64,000 nt of DNA. It comes from Acidobacteriota bacterium (GTDB taxonomy: Bacteria; Acidobacteriota; Vicinamibacteria; Marinacidobacterales; Marinacidobacteraceae). The number at the start of each line of letters is the position of its first letter. The first letter of the stretch is position 1. The stretch is from NCBI GenBank assembly GCA_022828085.1, contig JAJEIY010000083.1:1-64000 (forward strand), read 5' to 3'. This document shows positions 1 to 7,671 of this stretch, in pieces. The notes below the pieces were generated by a model. It was not told the DNA's origin. It did not search any database and saw only the letters and a program-made list of their open reading frames with translations. A program made the translations under genes and the position numbers.

Positions 1-391
1 CCGCACCCGGCGAAGATCAGAACAAGACACACAAACGTAGTGCCAAGCTGCCGGCGCCCGTTCTTCTAACAGGCGACCTGTCAACGGCTTGCAGATCCCG
101 ATACGTCCAAAGTGGCGAAGTCGGGTTCAGACCGGCATCGCCCGCGCAGCGGGCGAAACTCCAGGGCTGCATCTCGCCAAATGGCACCCTCGCCAAAAGG
201 GCATGGCGCGGCGACAACTGCCCGCGCTACCTCCGCTTCGCCGTCTCTGCTTCGGGTCCCCGCAACGGGGCGCAACGGAACCGGGAGTTTCGCGGCCGTT
301 GGCCGCGATGCCGCTCTGAAGAGCGGCGCTCCTGGCCTCGTGTCCGACACGGCCTCCGCCTCCCCGTTCCGCCCTCCCGCGGCGCAGAGTT
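1..391. other. Gene-free segment downstream of pgsA
   Basis: I see no convincing gene here. Short open frames exist in several phases but none looks protein-like or has a ribosome-binding site. The segment holds a partial copy of the interspersed hairpin repeat near 126-162 and several GC-rich inverted stretches around 270-335. It is probably a downstream untranslated region plus repeat debris. Confidence 0.5.
126..162 (+). repeat. Variant copy of interspersed GC hairpin repeat
   Basis: The segment reads TTCAGACCGGCATCGCCCG and continues into CGCAGCGGGCGA. The second palindrome, CGCCCGC/GCGGGCG, matches the variant at 14953-14998 almost exactly. It is a divergent or truncated member of the family whose clearest copies are near 10643, 36904 and 43605. 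Confidence 0.5.
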
Positions 392-925
392 CTACAGCAG
401 GCGGACGCGCCAGAGGTACTGGAGCGAGGTGACCACCGTGAGGGTCACCATCGCCGCCAGCAACAGCGGGGTGACGATGCTCTCCAGCCCCAGCAGGTTC
501 GCGACGAGGAACCAGAGGATTCCCACCACGTTGATCACGGTAGCCGCCTTCCCGAGGCGGCTGGGCGTGAAGTTGCGCCGCTCTACGGCCAGGTTGTAGG
601 CCCCGGCCACGAACAGGATCGTGGCGTCGCGGGACAGCACCAGGATCGCGACCCAGGCCGGAATGCGCACCGAGACCGCCTCGATGGGCGCCGCGAGGGT
701 CACCACCGCCGACACGATCAGCACCTTGTCGGCGAGCGGGTCGAGGAGCGCGCCAAGGTCGCTGTTCTCGCCGCGGCGGCGGGCGAGCGGCCCGTCCATC
801 ATGTCCGTCAGGCCGGCCAGCACGAGCGCTCCGAGCGCGAGGCCGAAGCGCCCGTAGAGGATGCAGATGACCACCACCGGGGCCAGCAGCAGCCGGAGAA
901 CGGTGAGCTGATTGGCGATCGTCAT
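392..925 (-). CDS. pgsA: CDP-diacylglycerol-glycerol-3-phosphate phosphatidyltransferase family protein
   Basis: This 177-residue integral membrane protein belongs to the CDP-alcohol phosphatidyltransferase family. It shows the signature DG-x2-AR-x8-G-x3-D-x3-D in the stretch from DGPLARRR to LLDPLADK (about residues 43-66), whose aspartates bind the metal and CDP-alcohol. Several hydrophobic helices follow. The likely reaction is formation of phosphatidylglycerol phosphate from CDP-diacylglycerol and glycerol-3-phosphate. The length matches PgsA, but other CDP-alcohol transferases are hard to exclude by sequence alone. It starts 31 bases after glutamate dehydrogenase, last in the run MFS-hydrolase-gdh-pgsA. 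Confidence 0.85.
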   Translation of the reverse strand: MTIANQLTVLRLLLAPVVVICILYGRFGLALGALVLAGLTDMMDGPLARRRGENSDLGALLDPLADKVLIVSAVVTLAAPIEAVSVRIPAWVAILVLSRDATILFVAGAYNLAVERRNFTPSRLGKAATVINVVGILWFLVANLLGLESIVTPLLLAAMVTLTVVTSLQYLWRVRLL

Positions 926-956
926 CGGAGGAGGAAACGCTCGGGGCGAGGCCGGG

Positions 957-2387
957 TCAGGGGAATATCCCGAGTTCCTCGTAGGAGCGGCGGATTTTCT
1001 CGAGCGCCACCACGTAGGCCGCGGTCCGCAGGGTGCCGCATTCCGGAAACCGGTCGCGCGCGTCGCGGATCTCGTCGTAGGCTCTCGTCATCTTCTCTTC
1101 GAGCCCGCTCACCACGAGTTCCTTCTCGTCGGACTGGGTGACCAGGTTCTGCCGCATCTCCACGCTCAGCCGCTTGCCGGCGAGCGTCTCCGCGGCATTC
1201 AGCAACGCGTTCGTGTTCGCGATTTCGAGCCGCTTCTCGAGCAGCCCGAAGCGCATGTGGGAGAGGTTCCGCGCCCACTCGAAGTAGGAGACCACCACCC
1301 CGCCGGCGTTCAGGTACACATCGGGGATCACCGGGATGCCGCGTTCCCGGAGGATGCGGTCGCCCTCCGGGGTCGTGGGTCCGTTCGCCGCCTCGGCGAC
1401 CAGCTTCGCGTTCACCAGCGGCGCGGTTTCCCCGTGGATCACGTTCTCGACCGCCGCCGGGATCAGGACGTCGCATTCCATGGCCAGGATCGCCTCGGGG
1501 GGCAGTTCTTCCTCGGCGCCGGGGAATCCGCGGATGGTGCCGTGTTCCCGGCGCCACTCCAGGAGATCCCGCACCGGGATTCCCGACCCGGAGCGCGCCA
1601 CGATGGTGACGTCCCATTCGCCGATGGCGATGACCTTCGCGCCGCGCCGGACCAGGATGTCGGCGGTGTGGAAACCGACGTTCCCGAACCCCTGGATCGC
1701 GATGCGTTTGCCCGGCAGGCCGCGGGTCAGCCCACCGCCCGGAAAGTCCTCGACGAACTCGAGTCCGCGGGCGAGGCCCAGTACGACGCCCCGTCCGGTG
1801 GCGTCCTCACGCCCGCGAATGCCGCCCTGGGTGACCGGCTTGCCGGTCACGCTGGCGAAGTTGTCGATCCCGCCCGGATGCATCGCGTCGTAGGTGTCCG
1901 CGATCCAGGCCATCTCGCGCGCTCCCGTCCCGAGGTCGGGCGCCGGCACGTTGACCCCGGGGCCGATGAAGTTCTTGCGGATCAGCTCCGCGGTGTAGCG
2001 GCGGGTGATGCGTTCCACCTGCTCCGCGCTGTAGCGGCGCGGATCGAAGGCGATGCCGCCCTTCGAACCGCCGAAGGGCACGTTCACGATCGCGCACTTG
2101 TAGGTCATCAGCGCCGAGAGCGCGCTGATCTCCTGCTGGTTCACCAGCGGGCTGTAGCGGATCCCCCCCTTGAGGGGATGACGGTGATGGCTGTGCTCCG
2201 CCCGCCAACCGGAAAAGACTTCCACCCGGTCCCCGAACTTGACCGGAAACCGCGTGTAGTAGATCGAGTCGGTGACGCAGATCTGCTGCAGGAGTCCCTC
2301 GGGAAGCTGGAGCGCGCGCGCCGCTTCGTGGACGAGACCCTGAACGTTCCGCTCGAGGTTCAGGTCGGAAGCGCCGTTTCCCCTCAT
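957..2387 (-). CDS. gdhA: Glu/Leu/Phe/Val dehydrogenase family, probable glutamate dehydrogenase
   Basis: This 476-residue protein interconverts glutamate and 2-oxoglutarate plus ammonia with NAD(P). The substrate-binding and catalytic lysines sit in PLKGGIRYSP (K73) and MTYKCAIVNVPFGGSKGG (K97, K109). The catalytic aspartate is in NVPAPDLGTG (D151). The Rossmann dinucleotide motif is GFGNVG at about 233-238. Length fits hexameric bacterial GDH. The frame stays open further upstream, but ATG at 2387 is preferred because it makes a 4-base ATGA overlap with the stop of the upstream hydrolase, indicating translational coupling. NAD versus NADP preference cannot be read safely. Confidence 0.92.
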   Translation of the reverse strand: MRGNGASDLNLERNVQGLVHEAARALQLPEGLLQQICVTDSIYYTRFPVKFGDRVEVFSGWRAEHSHHRHPLKGGIRYSPLVNQQEISALSALMTYKCAIVNVPFGGSKGGIAFDPRRYSAEQVERITRRYTAELIRKNFIGPGVNVPAPDLGTGAREMAWIADTYDAMHPGGIDNFASVTGKPVTQGGIRGREDATGRGVVLGLARGLEFVEDFPGGGLTRGLPGKRIAIQGFGNVGFHTADILVRRGAKVIAIGEWDVTIVARSGSGIPVRDLLEWRREHGTIRGFPGAEEELPPEAILAMECDVLIPAAVENVIHGETAPLVNAKLVAEAANGPTTPEGDRILRERGIPVIPDVYLNAGGVVVSYFEWARNLSHMRFGLLEKRLEIANTNALLNAAETLAGKRLSVEMRQNLVTQSDEKELVVSGLEEKMTRAYDEIRDARDRFPECGTLRTAAYVVALEKIRRSYEELGIFP

Positions 2388-3355
2388 GGTCCGGGATCGT
2401 AGAGCAGTTTCGCCGGCGTTACGCCCTCCTCCGGCGTGAGATCCAGGAATCCCGCGAGCGCCGCCTCGCACGCGTGCGGCTTCCGGAGGCACGGGCGGCC
2501 GTGTGTCGCGCCCTCGACGACGACCATCCGGCTCTCCCGCTGACCGTTCGCGCGGAATACGGCGGCCTGCGCCTCGAGCGGCGCTCTCCGGTCCTCGTCG
2601 CCGGCAATCACCAGCACGGGGACCCCCGCATCCCCGAGACCGGCCGCGAACCGCTCCACGTCCATCTCCCGCGGTTCGAAACCGGCGGCGAGTTCGAGCC
2701 CGAGCAAGGTCAGGTCTCCGGCCGGAAAAGGGGGCAGACCCACCAGGAGGGCCGCGTACCGATCGACCACCTCGGGGACGTTCCTGAAGGTGCTGTCGAG
2801 GACGACCCCCGTGACATCGGCCGCCATGGCGGCCCCGGCGCGCGCCGCCGCCGCTCCGCCCATCGAGACCCCGAGGAGATAGAGGCGGTTCTCCGGAAAC
2901 TCGCGCCGGAGGAAACGGGCCCCCGCCATCACGTCGAGCCCCTCCAGAAAACCGAGGCTGGTGCGGGTTCCGCCGCTGTCGCCATGGCGTCTGAGGTCAA
3001 GGGTCAGGGCATGGCACCCGCGCGCCGCCAGGTACGCCGCGCGGTCCAGCACTTCGCGGCGCGACCGGAAGAGGCCGTGGGCGAGCACCACGGAACACCC
3101 GGCGGGATGCGGCGCCCTCAGGAGCCAGGAAGCGAGCCGCACTCCGTCTTCGCTCCTGAGCAGGACGGTCCGGTAGGACAGTCCGTAGTCCCCGGGCGTC
3201 GCCCGGTCCTGGAGGTCCTGGGGGCGGGTCCCCGAAGACCGGGCGAGAAGCACGCCCACCGCCGTGGGAAGGGAGAGGGCGACGAGCACCCCGAAGGCCG
3301 CCAGCCCCAGCAGGATTCGGCGCGCCTTCCGGCGGCGATTCCGCGCGCGGGTCAT
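2384..3355 (-). CDS. Membrane-anchored alpha/beta hydrolase
   Basis: This 323-residue protein has a basic N-terminus and one hydrophobic segment (about 12-38), suggesting membrane anchoring or export. The hydrolase core follows: VVLAHGLFRS as the oxyanion region, nucleophile elbow LGVSMGG (Ser164), probable acid in IAGDEDRRAP (D253 or D255) and His285 in EGATHG. The arrangement is typical of serine esterases or acylaminopeptidase-like hydrolases; the substrate is unknown. ATG at 3355 overlaps the MFS stop by ATGA, and its own stop overlaps the gdh start the same way. The fused longer frame upstream is a shadow of the MFS gene. Confidence 0.82.
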   Translation of the reverse strand: MTRARNRRRKARRILLGLAAFGVLVALSLPTAVGVLLARSSGTRPQDLQDRATPGDYGLSYRTVLLRSEDGVRLASWLLRAPHPAGCSVVLAHGLFRSRREVLDRAAYLAARGCHALTLDLRRHGDSGGTRTSLGFLEGLDVMAGARFLRREFPENRLYLLGVSMGGAAAARAGAAMAADVTGVVLDSTFRNVPEVVDRYAALLVGLPPFPAGDLTLLGLELAAGFEPREMDVERFAAGLGDAGVPVLVIAGDEDRRAPLEAQAAVFRANGQRESRMVVVEGATHGRPCLRKPHACEAALAGFLDLTPEEGVTPAKLLYDPGP

Positions 3356-4554
3356 CCGTTTGCGGACGCCGTTCCCTCGACGGATCCGGGTTCGGGGACA
3401 CGCGCGATCAGGACCACCGCGAGTACGCCGAACCCGGCCATCAGCCAGCAGACCGGTTCGAACCCGTACGGATACAGGAGCCCTCCGGCCGCGACCGCCG
3501 CCGCGATGCCGAGCTGCGAGAACACGTTCGAAAACCCCAGGAAACTCGCCCGGCGCGCCTTCGGCACCAGCTCGCTCCGGAGAGCGGTGAACGCCGCGAT
3601 GCGAGCCACCGCCAGACACCCGAAGAGAAGGAGAGCCACGATCAGCGGGGTACTCGAAAGCCACGGCAGCACCGGGGTCATGGCCGCGACGGCGCCGGAG
3701 ACCAGCACGGTGAAACGACGCTTGCCGACCCGGTCGGCGAGCGGCCCGGCGAGGAGTTGCGCGGCCATGATCGCGGCGCCAAGTCCCCCGTAGAGCACAC
3801 CGACCGCTTCCAGCGAGAATCCGCGCACCTCCTGCAGCCAACCCGAGGCGTACGCGGAAATCCCCACCAGGCTCCCGGACATGCAGAACGCGGCGAACGC
3901 CGCCGTCCGGTGGACCGGGCTCTTCAGGAATTCCACGTGGCCCGCCAGCCTGTGTCCGAGCGGCCCCGGAACCGTTTCCGGCGACCGCGCTTCCGGGAGC
4001 GCGAAGAGCATCGCCAGGGTGAGGGCCGCCAGGACTGCGATCGCCCCATACACGATCTGATGGCCGAAACGGCCGGCGGCGAAGGCCGCCCCGACCTGTC
4101 CCAGGATGGCGGCCCCCATCGCTCCCCCCATGAGGAAGGCCATGACCCTGCCCCGCCGCCGGTACGGCACCAGATCGGCAATCCAGGCGACGGCGAGCGC
4201 CGCGATCGTGCCGCCGGCGAACCCGGCGGCGAGCCGCGCCAGCATGAACGCGGCGTAGTGGGGCGTCAGGGAGATCACGCACGCGGACGCCAGCATCAGG
4301 GCGGCGCCGAGGAGCAGGTAGGGGCGGCGCCCGCGGGAGTCCGAGAGCGGGCCCATGACCAGCGCGGCGAGGGCGGCCGCGAAGGAGTACGCCGAGATGG
4401 CGAGGCCGACCTCGGCTACCCCGACCCGGAGTCCCCCGGCGAGGGCCGCGATCAGCGGGGTGATCACCTGCTGGTCGAGCAACCCGAGTGCGATCACCGT
4501 GCCCAGCACCACGCCGGGCCAGGTGAGCGAGGATGTCTCGGGGCGGATCGTCAA
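3352..4554 (-). CDS. MFS transporter, DHA1-like
   Basis: This 400-residue protein has about twelve hydrophobic segments in two halves. A loop motif between helices 2 and 3, GPLSDSRGRRPYLL, resembles the MFS signature GxLaDrxGrkxxl, with a second copy GPLADRVGKRRF in the C-terminal half. This is the pattern of proton-driven drug or sugar efflux carriers; the substrate is not predictable. The first codon in frame is TTG at 4554, with no good ATG before the first membrane helix, so a TTG start is likely. It is the first gene of the minus-strand run that ends with pgsA and is divergent from the DUF349 gene. Confidence 0.85.
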   Translation of the reverse strand: MTIRPETSSLTWPGVVLGTVIALGLLDQQVITPLIAALAGGLRVGVAEVGLAISAYSFAAALAALVMGPLSDSRGRRPYLLLGAALMLASACVISLTPHYAAFMLARLAAGFAGGTIAALAVAWIADLVPYRRRGRVMAFLMGGAMGAAILGQVGAAFAAGRFGHQIVYGAIAVLAALTLAMLFALPEARSPETVPGPLGHRLAGHVEFLKSPVHRTAAFAAFCMSGSLVGISAYASGWLQEVRGFSLEAVGVLYGGLGAAIMAAQLLAGPLADRVGKRRFTVLVSGAVAAMTPVLPWLSSTPLIVALLLFGCLAVARIAAFTALRSELVPKARRASFLGFSNVFSQLGIAAAVAAGGLLYPYGFEPVCWLMAGFGVLAVVLIARVPEPGSVEGTASANG

Positions 4555-4663
4555 GGAGCGAAGCCTACTTTCCGCACGCCGGCCGCCCGCCGAAACGCCG
4601 CGCCGCTCCTCGCTGTCCGCACTCCCGTTTCCCGGCCGAAGTTCCGGGCGCGGCGACCCCCTC

Positions 4664-4693
4664 CTGACGTCTCCTCCTCCAAGCCTCTATATT
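4664..4693 (+). promoter_or_regulatory. Possible sigma-70-type promoter for the DUF349 gene
   Basis: CTGACG at 4664-4669 and TATATT at 4688-4693 are separated by 18 bases, in one of the few AT-containing spots of this divergent intergenic region. Transcription would begin near 4700 and leave a leader of under 20 bases before ATG 4718. The match is modest and no Shine-Dalgarno is visible. Confidence 0.3.
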
Positions 4694-4717
4694 CTCGCGG
4701 CCCGAGCCGCCCTCGAT

Positions 4718-7648
4718 ATGTCCGTTCTCGAACGATTCGCGTCGCCGATCCGCAGCCGCGACGCCTCCGTTCGTCTCAAGGCAGTCCAGAAACACCCTCC
4801 CGAAGACACCGGGACACTCGCGGACCTGGCGCGCTCCGATCCCGACGCCCGCGTCCGCAAGGAGGCGGTGCGCCGCCTCGAGGCGCCCCGCGTGCTGCTC
4901 GAGCTGATCGACAGCGCTGGCGACGAAGCGGCCCGCCGGCTGGCGCGGTCCCGGGGCGAGGCGCTCCTGGTCAAGATCGCCGCCGACGACCGGGACGAGG
5001 CGGAGTCGCGGCGGGCGCTCGGACTTCTCACTCCGCTGCGCGCCGTCGCCGAAGTGGCGTGCCGCGCCCACTTCGAGGCGATCCGCGGCGAGGCGCTCGC
5101 GCGTCTGACCGCCGTTCCCCCGGAAGAGGGCGACCGCGATTCGGCCCTCGCGACGGTGGCCGGACGGGCCGCGGAACCCGCTCTCCGAAGCCACGCCCTC
5201 GAGGCCATTTCCAGTCCGGCCGGCCTCCTGCAGGTGGCGGTAGCGGCGGAAGACCGCGAGAGCGCCCAGGCCGCGGTCCGCCGTCTCGAGGATCCGGACC
5301 TGCTGCTCACCGCAGCGGCCGGCAGCAACTCGAAGAGCGTCCGCCGGCTTGCCCGGCGCCGGGCCGAGGAACGGCTGCCTCCGGATCATCCGGAAAGGGT
5401 TCAGCTGCGCGAGAAGGCTCTCGGGGGCCTGCTCGACCGCCTCGCCGCCGCCGATCCGGCGAGTCCGGCCCAGAGCGCGAGCCTGCTCGCGGAGGCGAAC
5501 GGCGTGATCGCCTCCGGACCGGTCGCGGACGAACTCACCGCCCGGCTCGCAGAGCTGCGGGGAAGCCTCGAGGGCGGAGCATCCCGCGGCGAGGGTGCGG
5601 CTCGCCTTGCCTTTCCCGAAGAAGAAGCCCTTCGCGACGCCGGAGAGCACGCCCCGGCCGAAGCGGAGGCGCCCCCGCCGGATCCTCCGCCGGCCGCCGA
5701 GGAGATCCTCACCCGGCTGGAAGACCCCGAAGCGGCCCTGAGTCTGGCCGAGGTGGAAGCAGCCGAACGGGAATGCCGCACCCTGCTCGAGGGGACGGCG
5801 GCCGCGGAGCAAATCGGTACGCGGCTGCGTGCCGCGGCGGAAGGCGCCAGGGAACGGGCCCTCGGACGGAAGAAGGCCCGAATCCGCGAATTCCAGGTCG
5901 CCGAACTGGCGGACCATGCGGTGGCCCTGGTCAAGTCCCTCGGCGAACGTCCCTCCGGCCCCGAGATTGCCCAGGCCCGCCGGGAACTCACGCGGCTCGG
6001 GCGCCGCTTCGATCGCCTGGACCCACCCGAGACTCCGGACGCCGACCGGTTCCGGACCGCCGCCCAGGAAGCGGACACCGCGCTCGGCGCCGCCGAGTCG
6101 GCGCGCGAGGACCGGGTCCAGAAGTCCGAGGAACGGATCACCGGACTCGAGGAGCGGCTCGCGTCGCTCGAATCGTCGGACCCGTTTCCGCTCGAACAGG
6201 GCGAGGCCGCCCTTCGTGAGCTCGGGACGCTCCGGAACGACGCCCCCCTCTGGCGCCAGGTGGGAGCGGAACGGCAGACACGCTTCCAACGCCTGCAGGC
6301 CGCGCTGATGCCGAGACTGCGGGAGGCCCGGGAACTTCGCGAGTGGCGTCACTGGTCCAACCTGGAAGAACAGGCGGATCTGATTCGCCGGGCGCGGGCG
6401 CTCGCCGAGGTCGAGGACCTCGAGCGCGTGGACCGCGAGCTCGCCGCGCTCGAACGCGCCTGGCACAAGGCTCGCCACACCGGACGCGATCGGGGTCAGG
6501 AACTCTGGGAAGAGTGGGGCAAGGCGCGGGAAGCCATCCTCGAACGGATCGGCCCCCTGCGAGAGGCCGCCGAGCGCGAGCTCGGCGAAAAGCTGGACGG
6601 GCTCCGCGCGCTCGTCGAAAAGGCGGAGGAGATCGCCGAGAGCGCCGACGGCCGGAGGGCCGCCGAGATCCGCGCGCTGATGCCCGCGTGGCGCGACCGC
6701 GCCAAGGGCATGGGCAAGCGCTCGGAGCGACTCTGGAAGCAGTTCCGCGCCGCGAACGACCGGTACTTCACCGAACTCAAGGCGGTGAGGAAAAAGCGCT
6801 ACGAGGAGTTCGCCGCCAACATCCCGATCCGCGAGGACCTGATCGCCCGCGCGAAGGCGCTGTTCGACCACACCGATGCCGAGACGGTCCGGAACGCGGT
6901 TCGCGACCTGATGCGCGAGTGGAAGGAGTCGCCCCCCGTCCCGCGCAAGGAGGGCGACCGCCTCTGGGAAGACTTCCGGACCGCCTGCGACGGGGCGCGG
7001 GACCGCCTCCGGGAAGCGGCGGGGAACGCGAAGTCCGACGCCGGCGCTCCCGAAACCACACCGCGCAGCGAGGCCGACGACGCCCTCCGCGCCCGCATCA
7101 CGGAAGTCGCCGCCCAACCCGCCGAGGAACAGCGCGACGCCGCTATTTCGCTCTGGGAGGAATATCGGCGGATCCGCCGGTCGACGGACCGTCTCGGCCG
7201 CGAAACCGAAGGCGCCCTCTTCGCTTGTCTCCGGAAGGCCCTCGAAAAGGATCCGGACTCCTTCGCCGAGACGCGCCTCGATCAGGAGCAGCTCGGTTCG
7301 CGGCTCACGGGACTCCTGGCCGAGATGGAGGCGCTCGCCGAACCCCGCGCGCCCGTCTCGTCGGAAGGCGGGGTGGTTGACTTCGCGGAGCACCTGAAGC
7401 GCACGCTGCAGGCCGGCAGGGCCGCCGATCGCGGCGCCGTCCTCCGGGAGGACGCACAGGCGGCGACGCGGATTCTGGAGCGCGCCCGGGCCGCGGGCCC
7501 GGCGCTCTCCGCGCCCGCGGTGGAAACGTTGAAGCGGATCGACGGGCTCGCCCGGAAGGTCATCGCGCGGGCGCCGTCGCTCGAGGAGGGGCGGGATCGC
7601 CCCCGCTCCGGATCCCGGTCCCGCGGACGGCGCCCGCCCCGGCGCTAG
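4718..7648 (+). CDS. Large HEAT-like/DUF349 coiled-coil protein
   Basis: This is a 976-residue, highly charged, soluble protein. The first 250 or so residues look like short alpha-helical HEAT-type repeats (for example SDPDARVRKEAVRRL). The remainder is long acidic/basic coiled coil containing DUF349 units of the W-x3-G-x4-R-x4-LW-x-F type. Examples are ALMPAWRDRAKGMGKRSERL and LMREWKESPPVP followed by EGDRLWEDFR. DUF349 proteins have no firmly assigned biochemical role; the helical array suggests a scaffold or nucleic-acid-associated protein. ATG 4718 is chosen because the HEAT-like region begins there; the upstream extension is low-complexity. It stands alone, divergent from the MFS gene. 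Confidence 0.8.
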   Translation: MSVLERFASPIRSRDASVRLKAVQKHPPEDTGTLADLARSDPDARVRKEAVRRLEAPRVLLELIDSAGDEAARRLARSRGEALLVKIAADDRDEAESRRALGLLTPLRAVAEVACRAHFEAIRGEALARLTAVPPEEGDRDSALATVAGRAAEPALRSHALEAISSPAGLLQVAVAAEDRESAQAAVRRLEDPDLLLTAAAGSNSKSVRRLARRRAEERLPPDHPERVQLREKALGGLLDRLAAADPASPAQSASLLAEANGVIASGPVADELTARLAELRGSLEGGASRGEGAARLAFPEEEALRDAGEHAPAEAEAPPPDPPPAAEEILTRLEDPEAALSLAEVEAAERECRTLLEGTAAAEQIGTRLRAAAEGARERALGRKKARIREFQVAELADHAVALVKSLGERPSGPEIAQARRELTRLGRRFDRLDPPETPDADRFRTAAQEADTALGAAESAREDRVQKSEERITGLEERLASLESSDPFPLEQGEAALRELGTLRNDAPLWRQVGAERQTRFQRLQAALMPRLREARELREWRHWSNLEEQADLIRRARALAEVEDLERVDRELAALERAWHKARHTGRDRGQELWEEWGKAREAILERIGPLREAAERELGEKLDGLRALVEKAEEIAESADGRRAAEIRALMPAWRDRAKGMGKRSERLWKQFRAANDRYFTELKAVRKKRYEEFAANIPIREDLIARAKALFDHTDAETVRNAVRDLMREWKESPPVPRKEGDRLWEDFRTACDGARDRLREAAGNAKSDAGAPETTPRSEADDALRARITEVAAQPAEEQRDAAISLWEEYRRIRRSTDRLGRETEGALFACLRKALEKDPDSFAETRLDQEQLGSRLTGLLAEMEALAEPRAPVSSEGGVVDFAEHLKRTLQAGRAADRGAVLREDAQAATRILERARAAGPALSAPAVETLKRIDGLARKVIARAPSLEEGRDRPRSGSRSRGRRPPRR

Positions 7649-7671
7649 CGCGGTCTCGAACCGGCGTTGCG

